Shown: positions 7,634-15,443 of the stretch, one piece after another
Position numbering within the stretch: the stretch's first letter is position 1
Layout: the number at the start of each line of letters is the position of its first letter
Source of the DNA: Amycolatopsis sp. NBC_01480
GTDB lineage: Bacteria; Actinomycetota; Actinomycetes; Mycobacteriales; Pseudonocardiaceae
Length of the DNA stretch: 64,000 nucleotides
NCBI RefSeq assembly: GCF_036227205.1
Contig: NZ_CP109442.1
Location: 9,982,001 to 10,046,000 of the forward strand
Direction: 5' to 3'
The notes under the pieces: generated by a model
Told to the model about the DNA's origin: nothing
What the model saw: only the letters and a program-made list of their open reading frames with translations
Databases searched by the model: none
Made by a program: the position numbers and the translations under genes

Positions 7634-8824
7634 ATGACCACTCTCGAAGACCAGCTGGCCGCCGACTTCTACGACTACGAGACGCTGCTCCCGGACGAGG
7701 AGCGCAAGCTGCTGCTCAAGGCGCGCACCTTCATGCGCGACGAGGTCAAGCCGCTGGTGAACGAAAACTGGGCCGCGGGCACGTTCCCGAAGGAGCTGAT
7801 CGGGAAGTTCCGCGAGAGCGGCCTGGCCGGAATGCCGTACGAGGGCTACGGCGAGCACCGCCCGGCGGTCAGCAACCTGCTCACCGGGATGCTGGCGATG
7901 GAGATGAGCCGCACCGACGCGTCGGTCGCCACCTTCTTCGGTGTCCACAACGGACTCGCGATGTACTCGATCTACTCGGGCGGCAGCCAGGAGCAGCGGG
8001 ACCGCTGGCTCCCGGAGATGGCCGCGATGGACAAGATCGGCGCGTTCGCGATGACCGAGCCGCTCGGCGGGTCCGATGTGGCCGGTGGCATGCGCACCAC
8101 CGCGCGACGGGACGGCGACAGCTGGATCCTCAACGGCGCCAAGCGCTGGATCGGCAACGCCACCTTCGCCGACTACGTGGTGGTCTGGGCCCGCGACGAA
8201 GAAGACAACAACGTCAAGGGTTTTGTGGTCGAGAAGGGCACCCCGGGGTTCTCGCCGGTGAAGATCGAGGGCAAGCTCGCGTTCCGCATCGTCGAGAACG
8301 CCGAGATCACCCTGACCGACGTCCGCGTGCCGGAGGAGAACCGGCTGCAGGGCATCAACTCCTTCCGCGACGTCGCGGAGATCCTGCGCGCCACCCGCGG
8401 CGGGGTCGCCTGGCAGGCGCTGGGCGTGATGATCGGCGCGTACGAGCTGGCGCTGGACTACGCCAAGGAGCGCAAGCAGTTCGGCCGCCCGATCGCCCGG
8501 TTCCAGCTGGTGCAGGACCTGCTGGTGAAGAGCCTCGGCAACATCACCGCCTCGTGGGGCATGCTGGTGCAGCTGGCCCGCCTGCAGGACGCCGGGATCT
8601 TCAAGGACGAGCACTCCTCGCTGGCCAAGGCGTTTGTCACCGCGCGCATGCGCGAGGTGGTCGCCTGGGGCCGCGAGATCTTCGGCGGCAACGGGATCGT
8701 GCTGGACTACGACATCGCCCGGTTCTTCGCCGACGCGGAGGCGATCTACTCCTTCGAAGGCACGCGCGAAATGAATACCCTCATCGTCGGCAAGGCGATC
8801 ACGGGGCAGAGCGCTTTCGTGTGA
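7634..8824 (+). CDS. Acyl-CoA dehydrogenase, glutaryl-CoA-dehydrogenase-like
   Basis: 396 residues. FAD-binding signatures are AMTEPLGGSDV and WILNGAKRWIGNA. The catalytic Glu is in YSFEGTREMN near the C-terminus, the position used by glutaryl-CoA dehydrogenases, and the ending ITGQSAF is also typical of that branch. It would introduce a 2,3 double bond into an acyl-CoA, with or without decarboxylation. The start ATG 7634 is preceded by GGAGAACTGAC. It is the last gene of the operon and is followed by the terminator hairpin at 8842. Confidence 0.9.
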   Translation: MTTLEDQLAADFYDYETLLPDEERKLLLKARTFMRDEVKPLVNENWAAGTFPKELIGKFRESGLAGMPYEGYGEHRPAVSNLLTGMLAMEMSRTDASVATFFGVHNGLAMYSIYSGGSQEQRDRWLPEMAAMDKIGAFAMTEPLGGSDVAGGMRTTARRDGDSWILNGAKRWIGNATFADYVVVWARDEEDNNVKGFVVEKGTPGFSPVKIEGKLAFRIVENAEITLTDVRVPEENRLQGINSFRDVAEILRATRGGVAWQALGVMIGAYELALDYAKERKQFGRPIARFQLVQDLLVKSLGNITASWGMLVQLARLQDAGIFKDEHSSLAKAFVTARMREVVAWGREIFGGNGIVLDYDIARFFADAEAIYSFEGTREMNTLIVGKAITGQSAFV

Positions 8825-8841
8825 CCCGCGGCCGCCCCAGG

Positions 8842-8889
8842 GCTCGTGAGTGGCTATGACGGTTAGAACCGGCATAGCCACTCACGAGC
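8842..8889. terminator. Long stem-loop between convergent genes, repeat copy 1
   Basis: Arms CTCGTGAGTGGCTATG and CATAGCCACTCACGAG pair perfectly around an inner ACGGTTAGAACCGG that can also fold. It lies between the acyl-CoA dehydrogenase and LCP genes, which converge, so it fits a bidirectional terminator. A second copy is at 16762-16809, with the same inner part and co-varying stem bases. Confidence 0.8.
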
Positions 8890-8897
8890 AATGGGGG

Positions 8898-10145
8898 CTA
8901 GTTCACGCAGCCGGTGGCGTGCGACGCCACCGGCTGCTGCGGCGTTCCCTGCGTTCCCGAAGCCGGCGGGGTCGCGGACTCGGTCACCGCGATCGGCCGG
9001 ACGCCGTCGCTGTGGCCGGCCGAGGGCGGGGTGCTGGCGGTGCCGGTGCCGGTGCCCGAACCGGAAGCGGAGTTGGTCGCGGACCCGATCTGCGCCTGCA
9101 CGAAGGTCTTGACCTGCGCCGGGTCGACCTTCACCGCGTCGCCGTCGGACGGGGTGGCCAGCGAAAGGCTCTGCACCGGGATGGTGACGAAGCCGATCGA
9201 GCCCGAGCTGATGCCGTGCAGCTGCTGGGCGAAGCTCAGGATGTCCCAGCCCTGGTCCAGCACCACGGAGCCCTGCAGTGCGTCGACGAGCGCGCCGAGC
9301 TGCGCCGGGTTGGTGAGCGTGCCGGCGCTGAGCACGTTCTTGGCCATGCCGGCCAGGAACGCCTGCTGCCGCGCGATCCGGTCCAGGTCGCCGTTGGGCA
9401 GGCCGTGGCGCTGCCGGACGAACGCCAGCGCCTGCGCGCCTGAGAGCGTCTGCGGGCCGGACGGGAAGTTCGCGCCGGAGTAGGTGTCGTGGACCGGCGC
9501 GTTGAGGCACACCTGCACCCCGCCGACGGCCTGGCTGAGCGCGGCGAACCCGGCCAGGTTCACGGCCGCGTAGTGGTTGATGGTCAGCCCGGTGAGCTCC
9601 GAAACCGCGGCGATCGCGGACTTCGCGCCCTCGGCGTCCGCCGCGACCTCCAGCTGCGGGCCGCTCAGGCCCTGCGCCTGGAGATTCGAGCGCGAGGCCG
9701 CGCGGGCGCGGCTGTACGCGGAGTTGATCTTGTGCTTGCCGAACCCCGGAACGTCCACATAGGAGTCACGCGGGATGGAGATCGCCGTGGCCGCCGCGCC
9801 GCCGACCGGCACGTGCACGACGATCATGGTGTCGGTGGTGTCACCACCGTCGGCACTGCTTCCGGCGTGCAACGCGTCGAGCACGTTCTGTGGCAACGGG
9901 TTGCCGTTCGAGTCCGTGCGCGAGTCGAGGCCGACGAGCAGGATGTTCTGCGCGACCTGCAGCGGCTGGCCGGCCGGGGCGTCGGGCACCTGGGCGGCCG
10001 GCGGGATGATGTCGGCCGTGACGATGCCGGCGTCGAGCCGGTGCAGCTGCGCCCAGGCGTACCCGGTGGCGGCCACTACGAGCGTCGACACCACGCCCAC
10101 CGCGACGCGGCGGCCCACACGGCTACCCCGAGACGTGACCGGCAC
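8898..10145 (-). CDS. LytR-CpsA-Psr (LCP) family cell-wall ligase
   Basis: 415 residues. A short basic N-terminus and one membrane anchor (about residues 12-32) lead into the extracellular LCP domain. Its marks are ILLVGLDSRTD, DTMIVVHVP, the Arg/Asp motif ISIPRDSYVDVPG and KINSAYSRA. LCP enzymes transfer polymers such as arabinogalactan or teichoic-type chains from lipid carriers to peptidoglycan. The C-terminus is Ser/Gly/Thr-rich and disordered. It lies downstream of the DprE2-like gene on the same strand, which suits cell-wall polymer assembly. Confidence 0.9.
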   Translation of the reverse strand: MPVTSRGSRVGRRVAVGVVSTLVVAATGYAWAQLHRLDAGIVTADIIPPAAQVPDAPAGQPLQVAQNILLVGLDSRTDSNGNPLPQNVLDALHAGSSADGGDTTDTMIVVHVPVGGAAATAISIPRDSYVDVPGFGKHKINSAYSRARAASRSNLQAQGLSGPQLEVAADAEGAKSAIAAVSELTGLTINHYAAVNLAGFAALSQAVGGVQVCLNAPVHDTYSGANFPSGPQTLSGAQALAFVRQRHGLPNGDLDRIARQQAFLAGMAKNVLSAGTLTNPAQLGALVDALQGSVVLDQGWDILSFAQQLHGISSGSIGFVTIPVQSLSLATPSDGDAVKVDPAQVKTFVQAQIGSATNSASGSGTGTGTASTPPSAGHSDGVRPIAVTESATPPASGTQGTPQQPVASHATGCVN

Positions 10146-10267
10146 GGCAGATTCCCCTTAGCTTCGGCAAAACTGTGGTCCCTCTCCTTCGAGGATCACC
10201 GCGTTAGCTGGGAATAAGCTGAGAATCCTGTCGTAAAGATGTGATGGCGCCCGTTCGGCGCAGCCTT

Positions 10268-10294
10268 TTGTGACCGGCGCGACAGCGGTCACAA
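10268..10294. promoter_or_regulatory. 9-bp-arm dyad between the DprE2-like and LCP genes
   Basis: TTGTGACCG and CGGTCACAA flank a 9-base spacer. It lies 107 bp past the DprE2-like stop and 123 bp before the LCP start. It could terminate the first gene or be an operator for the second. The arms look CRP-like, but the spacing is too wide for a CRP site. Confidence 0.4.
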
Positions 10295-10400
10295 CACGGT
10301 GTGCCGCTTCGGGTACGGGGAGTTCCGCACTCGTGTTAACGGGGGATTTCGCGCTCCCTGCGCGGAATGTGGCTGCCGGGGCTGATGGGGCTGCCGCGGG

Positions 10401-11144
10401 TCAGCGCGGCATCCGCCGCCACACCGCGCGCGGGAGCAGGCGCAGCACGGCGAAGAACGGCCGCAGCACACCCGGCACCCAGACGACTCCGCGGCGTCGC
10501 CGGAGGGCGGCCACGGTGGCGTCCGCAACCTGGTCCGGTGTGCTGGAGAACGGCGCCGGCGTCATGCCCTCGGTCATCCGGCCGACGACAAAACCCGGCC
10601 GCACCACCAGGAGGTGCACGCCGGTGCCGTGGAGCGCGTCGGCGAGGCCGGACGCGAAGCCGTCGAGACCGGCCTTCGCCGAGCCGTAGACGTAGTTGGC
10701 GCGGCGGACGCGGACGCCGGCCACCGAGGAGAACACCACGAGACTGCCGGAACCCTGTGCGCGCAACAGTTCCGCCGCGTGCGTGAGCACGGCGACCTGC
10801 GCGACGTAGTCGGTGTGCACGATCGCGGCGGCGTGCACGGCGTCGGTTTCGGCGCGGGACTGGTCGCCGAGGATGCCGAAGGCCAGCACCACCACGTCCA
10901 GCGGGCCGTGCTCGGCGATCAGGCCGTCGAGGAACGGGCGGTGCGCGGCGAGGTCGTCGGCGTCGAAGTCCGCGGTCACCACGGTCTCGGCGCCCGCCGA
11001 GCGCAGCGCCGTCACCTGCGCCGACAGGTCCGCGCCGGGCCGCGCGGCCAGCACGAACCGCCGCGCCCCGCCCGCGGCCAGCCGCGACGCGACCGCCGTC
11101 CCGATCTCGCTCCGGCCACCGAGTACCAGCACTGTTCCGCTCAC
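10401..11144 (-). CDS. dprE2: DprE2-like SDR (decaprenylphosphoryl-2-keto-pentose reductase)
   Basis: 247 residues. The nucleotide motif is LGGRSEIG, not the TGxxxGxG of ordinary SDRs, which is characteristic of the DprE2 branch. The active site is SSVAGVRVRRANYVYGSAKAG, and the C-terminus ends in the basic, hydrophobic PFFAVLRLLPRAVW. DprE2 reduces the keto intermediate made by DprE1 to decaprenylphosphoryl-arabinose, the arabinan donor of actinomycete cell walls. No dprE1 gene is adjacent, so it may be a paralogue acting on another substrate. It is divergent from a TetR gene. Confidence 0.72.
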   Translation of the reverse strand: MSGTVLVLGGRSEIGTAVASRLAAGGARRFVLAARPGADLSAQVTALRSAGAETVVTADFDADDLAAHRPFLDGLIAEHGPLDVVVLAFGILGDQSRAETDAVHAAAIVHTDYVAQVAVLTHAAELLRAQGSGSLVVFSSVAGVRVRRANYVYGSAKAGLDGFASGLADALHGTGVHLLVVRPGFVVGRMTEGMTPAPFSSTPDQVADATVAALRRRRGVVWVPGVLRPFFAVLRLLPRAVWRRMPR

Positions 11145-11191
11145 GCGCGGCAGTCTGCCAGCCCCCTACCGGCCCCTACCGGGTGGCCTGC

Positions 11192-11221
11192 TTCACAAAC
11201 TGCAACTTTGCAGAATGTGAA
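11192..11221. promoter_or_regulatory. 30-bp nested palindrome, probable TetR operator
   Basis: Symmetric blocks TTCACA-AA-CTGCAA-CT-TTGCAG-AA-TGTGAA span the gap between the DprE2-like gene and the divergent TetR gene. All twelve paired arm bases are self-complementary. It ends 22 bp before the TetR ATG. Confidence 0.7.
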
Positions 11222-11243
11222 AGTTTCCCGCTACGCTGGCCGC

Positions 11244-11855
11244 ATGTCCCCCGCTGCCGGCCTGCGCGAGCGCAAGAAGCTGGAAACCCACCGGACGCTC
11301 GCCACCATCGCCGTGCGGCTGGTCGGCGAGCGCGGTCTGGACCAGGTGACGGTCGAGGACATCGCCGCCGAAGCGGGGGTCTCGGCGCGCACCTTCTTCA
11401 ACTACTTCGCGTCCAAAGAGGACTCGGTGGTGATCGCCTACGCCGACTACGTCGAGCGCTCCCGCCGGCTCGTCGACCGGTTGACCGCGCAGCCGCGCGA
11501 ACTCGGTGTCCGCGACGCGCTGGTCGCGGCGTTGCGTGACGACCTGGCCGAGATCGACGCCGAGCGCGACGAGTGGCTCACCCGGATCCGGATCATCAAA
11601 GAGAACCCGGGGCTGACGCTGCGGGCGATGTCGCTCAACTCCGAAGCCGTCCAGCCGACCGTCGCCGCCCTCGCGCGGCGCAGCGGCACCGACCCGGCGA
11701 AGGACGTCTACCCGTCGCTGGTGCTCAGCGCGGTCGGCGCCGCGGTCAACGCCGCCCTGATGCTCTGGCGCGACCTCGACGGGAAGCGCCCGCTGCTGGA
11801 GATCTTCGACGAGGCAGTGGCCGCGCTGGCCGGCGGTCTCGCCGACCCGCACTGA
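11244..11855 (+). CDS. TetR-family regulator of the adjacent efflux pump
   Basis: 203 residues. The helix-turn-helix lies at about residues 12-58 with VEDIAAEAGVSARTFFNYFASKED, the TetR recognition helix. The C-terminal half is the longer type seen in MftR/AcrR-like repressors of drug exporters. It is followed after 36 bp by an MFS exporter on the same strand, so it most likely represses that pump and itself through the 11192-11221 palindrome. Confidence 0.9.
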   Translation: MSPAAGLRERKKLETHRTLATIAVRLVGERGLDQVTVEDIAAEAGVSARTFFNYFASKEDSVVIAYADYVERSRRLVDRLTAQPRELGVRDALVAALRDDLAEIDAERDEWLTRIRIIKENPGLTLRAMSLNSEAVQPTVAALARRSGTDPAKDVYPSLVLSAVGAAVNAALMLWRDLDGKRPLLEIFDEAVAALAGGLADPH

Positions 11856-11891
11856 ACCAACCCGCACTCACCTACCACTGAGGGGATCACT

Positions 11892-13448
11892 GTGTCCGTA
11901 TCCGAAGCCGAGGCGCCCGGAGCGCCCGCGGTGATGAGCCGGCAGCAGGTGCTGCAGGCCATGTCCGGGTTGATGATGGGCATCTTCGTCGCCATCCTGG
12001 CCTCGACCGTGGTGGCGAACGCGCTGCCGCGGATCGTCTCCGAGCTGGGCGGCTCGCAGGCGTCCTACACCTGGGTGGTGACCACCGAGCTGCTCGCGAT
12101 GACCGCGACGGTTCCGTTGTGGGGCAAGCTTTCCGACCTGTACAACAAGAAGCTGCTGATCCAGCTCTCGCTCGGGCTGTTCGTGGTCGGCTCGCTGGTG
12201 GCCGGGTTCGCGCCGAACATCGAGCTGCTGATCGCCAGCCGGGTCGCGCAGGGCATCGGCGGCGGCGGGCTGACCGCGCTGGCCCAGGTGATCATGGCGG
12301 CGATCGTCTCGCCGCGGCAGCTGGGCAAGTTCTCCGGCATCTTCGGCGCGGTGTTCGCGGTGGGCACCGTCGCGGGGCCGCTGATCGGCGGTGTCATGGT
12401 GGACACCTCGTGGCTCGGCTGGCGCTGGTGCTTCTTCCTCGGCGTCCCGTTCGCGATCGCCGCGATCATGTTGCTGCAGCGCACACTGAAGCTGCCGACG
12501 ATCCGGCGGGACGCGAAGGTGGACTACCTCGGCGCGTTCCTGATCATGCTCGGGGTGTCCACGCTGCTGGTCTGGTCCTCGCTGGCCGGCGCCGAATTCG
12601 CGTGGGGCTCCTGGCAGACGGCGGTGCTCGTGCCGGCCGGTGTGGTCGTGCTCGCGCTGGCGGTGTTCGTGGAGACGAAGGTGCCGGAGCCGATCATCCC
12701 GTTGAAGCTGTTCCGCAACCGCACGGTCACGCTCACCACCGTCGCGAGCTTCCTGGTCGGCGTGGCGATGTTCGGCGGCACCGTGTTCCTGTCGCAGTAC
12801 TTCCAGCTCTCGCTCGGCAAGTCGCCGACCGTGGCCGGGCTGATGAGCCTGCCGATGATCTTCGGCCTGCTGGTCTCCTCGACCGTGTCCGGCCAGCTGA
12901 TCAGCCGCACCGGGCGGTGGAAGGGCCACCTGCTGCTCGGCTCGGTGCTGATGGCCGCGGGCCTGGGCCTGCTCGGGCTGATCGACGCGCACACCGGCAT
13001 CGTGGTGCTGAGCCTGTTCATGCTGGTGCTGGGCATCGGCGTCGGCATGCTGATGCAGAACCTGGTGCTGGTGACGCAGAACGACGTGCCCGCGCACGAC
13101 CTCGGCGCGGCGACGTCCACGCTGTCCTTCTTCCGCAGCCTCGGCGGCTCGATCGGCGTCAGCGCGCTCGGCGCGGTGCTGGCCAACCGGGTCGCCGCGC
13201 TGATCAGCCAGGGCCTCGGCCCGATCGCGAGCGCCGGCGGCGAGGGCGGGAAGGTGCCGAACCTGGCCGACCTGCCCGCGCCGGTCGCGACCGTGATCCG
13301 CGAGGCCTACGGCACCGCGACCAGCGACCTGTTCCTGATCAGCGCGCCGATCGCGCTGCTCGTGGTGGTGGCGGTGGCGTTCCTGAAGCACCTGCCGCTC
13401 AAGACCCAGAGCGGGCTGGAGCGGATGGCGGCGGAGGAGTCCGCGTAG
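11892..13448 (+). CDS. MFS drug exporter (DHA2 / EmrB-QacA type)
   Basis: 518 residues with about 14 hydrophobic segments. Motif A between TM2 and TM3 reads GKLSDLYNKK, and motif C is in the TM5 region AVGTVAGPLIGG. The family exports lipophilic drugs or cationic compounds in exchange for protons. The start is GTG 11892. It belongs with the TetR gene just upstream. The C-terminal cytoplasmic tail is short and basic. Confidence 0.92.
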   Translation: MSVSEAEAPGAPAVMSRQQVLQAMSGLMMGIFVAILASTVVANALPRIVSELGGSQASYTWVVTTELLAMTATVPLWGKLSDLYNKKLLIQLSLGLFVVGSLVAGFAPNIELLIASRVAQGIGGGGLTALAQVIMAAIVSPRQLGKFSGIFGAVFAVGTVAGPLIGGVMVDTSWLGWRWCFFLGVPFAIAAIMLLQRTLKLPTIRRDAKVDYLGAFLIMLGVSTLLVWSSLAGAEFAWGSWQTAVLVPAGVVVLALAVFVETKVPEPIIPLKLFRNRTVTLTTVASFLVGVAMFGGTVFLSQYFQLSLGKSPTVAGLMSLPMIFGLLVSSTVSGQLISRTGRWKGHLLLGSVLMAAGLGLLGLIDAHTGIVVLSLFMLVLGIGVGMLMQNLVLVTQNDVPAHDLGAATSTLSFFRSLGGSIGVSALGAVLANRVAALISQGLGPIASAGGEGGKVPNLADLPAPVATVIREAYGTATSDLFLISAPIALLVVVAVAFLKHLPLKTQSGLERMAAEESA

Positions 13449-13463
13449 TCCTACAGTGCTCTG

Positions 13464-14456
13464 GTGACTGTGGATGACGGTTTCGGTGACCTGCTGGAAC
13501 GGCACCGCCGGGAGATCCGGGTGCACTGCTACCGGATGAGCGGCTCGTTCGAGGAGGCCGAAGACCTCACGCAGGAGGCGTTCCTGCGGGCGTGGAAGGG
13601 CCGGTCCTCGTTCGAGGGCCGGGCGAGCGTGCGGACGTGGCTGTACCGGATCGCCACCAACGTCTGCCTCGACGCGCTCGCCCGGCGCCCCCGCCGGGCC
13701 CTGCCCGACGAGCTGGCCCCCGCCGCCGACCCGTACGCCGGGGAGCTGGCCGCGCTGGACCGGCCGTGGCTCGGGCCGTTCCCCGACCGCCTGCTGGACG
13801 CCGCGGCGCCGGACGACACCGGCGCCGCGGTGGTCGAGCGGGAGACGATCGAGCTGGCGTTCCTCGCCGCGATCCAGCTCCTGCCGCCGCGGCAGCGGGC
13901 CGCGCTGGTGCTGCGGGACGTGCTCGACTGGTCGGCCAAGGACACCGCGGCGCTGCTGGAGACTTCGGTGGCCTCGGCCAACAGCGCGTTGCAGCGGGCG
14001 CGGGAGACCCTGCGCTCACGGCTGCCCGCCCGGCGCGCCGAGTGGTCTGCACCACCGGTCACCACGGCCGAGGAAACGGCTCTGCTGCGCCGGTTCGTCG
14101 CCGCGTACGAGTCCGCGGACCTGAGCGCCGTCGCCGATCTGCTGCGCGAGGACGCGCGCGCGGTGATGCCGCCGTACCCGCTGTGGTTCGACAGCCGGGC
14201 CCGGATCATCGGGGCGCTGTCCACGAGCTTCGACGCGGAGTCGCCGTACTTCACCGGCCGCTTCCGGATGGTGCCGATCCGGGCGAACCGCTCGCCGGCG
14301 GTGGCCACTTACGTGTGCCGCCGCGGCGAAAGCGAGTTCCGCCGTTTCGGTGTCACTGTGCTCACGGTCGAGCACGGTCTGGTGGCCGCGATGGCCGCGT
14401 TCGAGACGCCTTCTTTCGCGCCGTACGGCTTACCCGAGACACTCGAGGCGTGCTGA
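13464..14456 (+). CDS. ECF sigma factor with C-terminal SnoaL-like extension
   Basis: 330 residues. Sigma region 2 is at residues about 10-75 (YRMSGSFEEAEDLTQEAFLRAW, SVRTWLYRIATN), and region 4 is at about 135-185 (LPPRQRAALVLRDVL). A SnoaL-like domain follows from about 205 (FVAAYESADLSAVADLLREDA). In this ECF group the extension replaces a separate anti-sigma factor and modulates activity. The start is GTG 13464, 15 bp after the MFS stop, so it could be co-transcribed with the pump. It converges on whiB, with a strong terminator between. Confidence 0.88.
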   Translation: MTVDDGFGDLLERHRREIRVHCYRMSGSFEEAEDLTQEAFLRAWKGRSSFEGRASVRTWLYRIATNVCLDALARRPRRALPDELAPAADPYAGELAALDRPWLGPFPDRLLDAAAPDDTGAAVVERETIELAFLAAIQLLPPRQRAALVLRDVLDWSAKDTAALLETSVASANSALQRARETLRSRLPARRAEWSAPPVTTAEETALLRRFVAAYESADLSAVADLLREDARAVMPPYPLWFDSRARIIGALSTSFDAESPYFTGRFRMVPIRANRSPAVATYVCRRGESEFRRFGVTVLTVEHGLVAAMAAFETPSFAPYGLPETLEAC

Positions 14457-14552
14457 GGATTCGTTGCCAATCCGGCCACAGTCACGGCCGAATCGGCCGC
14501 ACACGGGCCGTCACCTGTGCCCGCCTGCTTTTGGCCGGATTGACAACGGAGA

Positions 14553-14591
14553 GCCCGGTCCGGCGATTTCCAGGAAATCGCCGGACCGGGC
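14553..14591. terminator. 19-bp perfect stem-loop between convergent genes
   Basis: The arms at 14553-14571 and 14573-14591 are exact reverse complements (first arm GCCCGGTCCGGCGATTTCC) around a single central A. It lies between the sigma-factor stop and the whiB stop and can end transcription from both sides. Confidence 0.8.
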
Positions 14592-14684
14592 CTGATGCCG
14601 GATCCCCAGTGGGGCGCTACTCAAATGACGCCGCCGGGAGAGGCGCTCTCGCCCTCGTCGCCGGGAGTGGTCACCGGCGCGCGG

Positions 14685-14960
14685 TCAGGCGGCGCGGTGC
14701 CGTTCTCCGGCGGAGACGGTTCGGGTGCGGACCAGTTTCCGGCGTTCCACCTCGGTGGTACCGCCGAAGACCCCGTTGTCCAGCCCGTTGTCGAGGGCAT
14801 AGGAAAGACAGGCCTCGCGGACCGGGCAGCGCGCGCAGACAGCCTTCGCCTGGGCGACCTGCCGGGCGCCGGGGCCGACTTCGGAGATCGGGAAGAACAG
14901 TTCCGGGTCCTCGTCCTGGCAGGCTGCGCGAGACAGCCAGCCGGTGGTCGTGAGTTCCAT
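14685..14960 (-). CDS. WhiB-family iron-sulfur regulator, WhiB1/WblE type
   Basis: 91 residues. The four [4Fe-4S] ligands are Cys14, Cys42, Cys45 and Cys51 (AACQDEDPELFFP; VCARCPVREAC). The DEDPELFFP and AKAVC segments match the WhiB1/WblE subclass. The usual GVWGG turn is GVFGG here, a Trp-to-Phe change at the position that normally packs against sigma factor region 4. AGGAGGTG lies about 10 bases before ATG 14960. It is divergent from the double-sigma gene at 15444. WhiB proteins bind the principal sigma factor and respond to NO and redox. Confidence 0.92.
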   Translation of the reverse strand: MELTTTGWLSRAACQDEDPELFFPISEVGPGARQVAQAKAVCARCPVREACLSYALDNGLDNGVFGGTTEVERRKLVRTRTVSAGERHRAA

Positions 14961-15443
14961 TTTCGCGTTTCACCTCCTGTCATTCATTGTCATTTCTCGG
15001 TCAACCGAGTTCTCCCGGGCGCGCGGCAGTGATCATCACTCGCGGCACTCGGTGGGTTCTCGATCGCACTGCCCCATCCGGAAGGCGGGTGGGCAACCGA
15101 ATATCCAACGTACCAGGGATCGGGAATCTTCCCAGCCCTTCCGCTCCAGGTCACACCACGACTTCGTGACGTCGTGCCGCCCTTTTGTCCGGTCCGGGTG
15201 CCTGTCCAGCGCGACACGCACGGGACCGGCCCGGTTTTTCCGTGCCCCGCAACACATTCCCGGCCACGTGCGGCGTGACGCGGCCGGTCCGGCGACGGCT
15301 CTCCTTGATGACCATTGGAGGGAGGTACCCCAGTACTCGCGGAGTTACTCGCGGTGCCGTGATCCGATCGTTACACCTGCGGAGCCGCTCACCGCACCTG
15401 AGTCATCGGGGGTGTTTCCGGGACGGAGGGGTGGTGGGCAGGC
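14961..15443. other. 483-bp divergent intergenic region (whiB / double-sigma gene)
   Basis: No open frame with a ribosome site or family match was found. On the minus strand, TTGACC about 50 bp upstream of whiB could be a -35 element. A short direct repeat, TACTCGCGG twice (around 15333-15355), lies about 100 bp before the sigma gene. Nothing else was recognised. Confidence 0.5.

Noticed and set aside
7313..8881. Long minus-strand open frame opposite the acyl-CoA dehydrogenase
   Set aside because: It is the GC-rich shadow of a well-supported gene, is rich in His/Arg/Gly/Asp repeats, and has no ribosome site.
10268..10294. CRP-like site (TGTGA...TCACA)
   Set aside because: The half-sites are 15 bp apart instead of the 6 bp needed for CRP; kept only as an unassigned dyad.
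11868..13526. 552-codon minus-strand frame opposite the MFS exporter
   Set aside because: His/Gln/Arg-rich composition typical of antisense frames; the plus strand has clear membrane-protein motifs.
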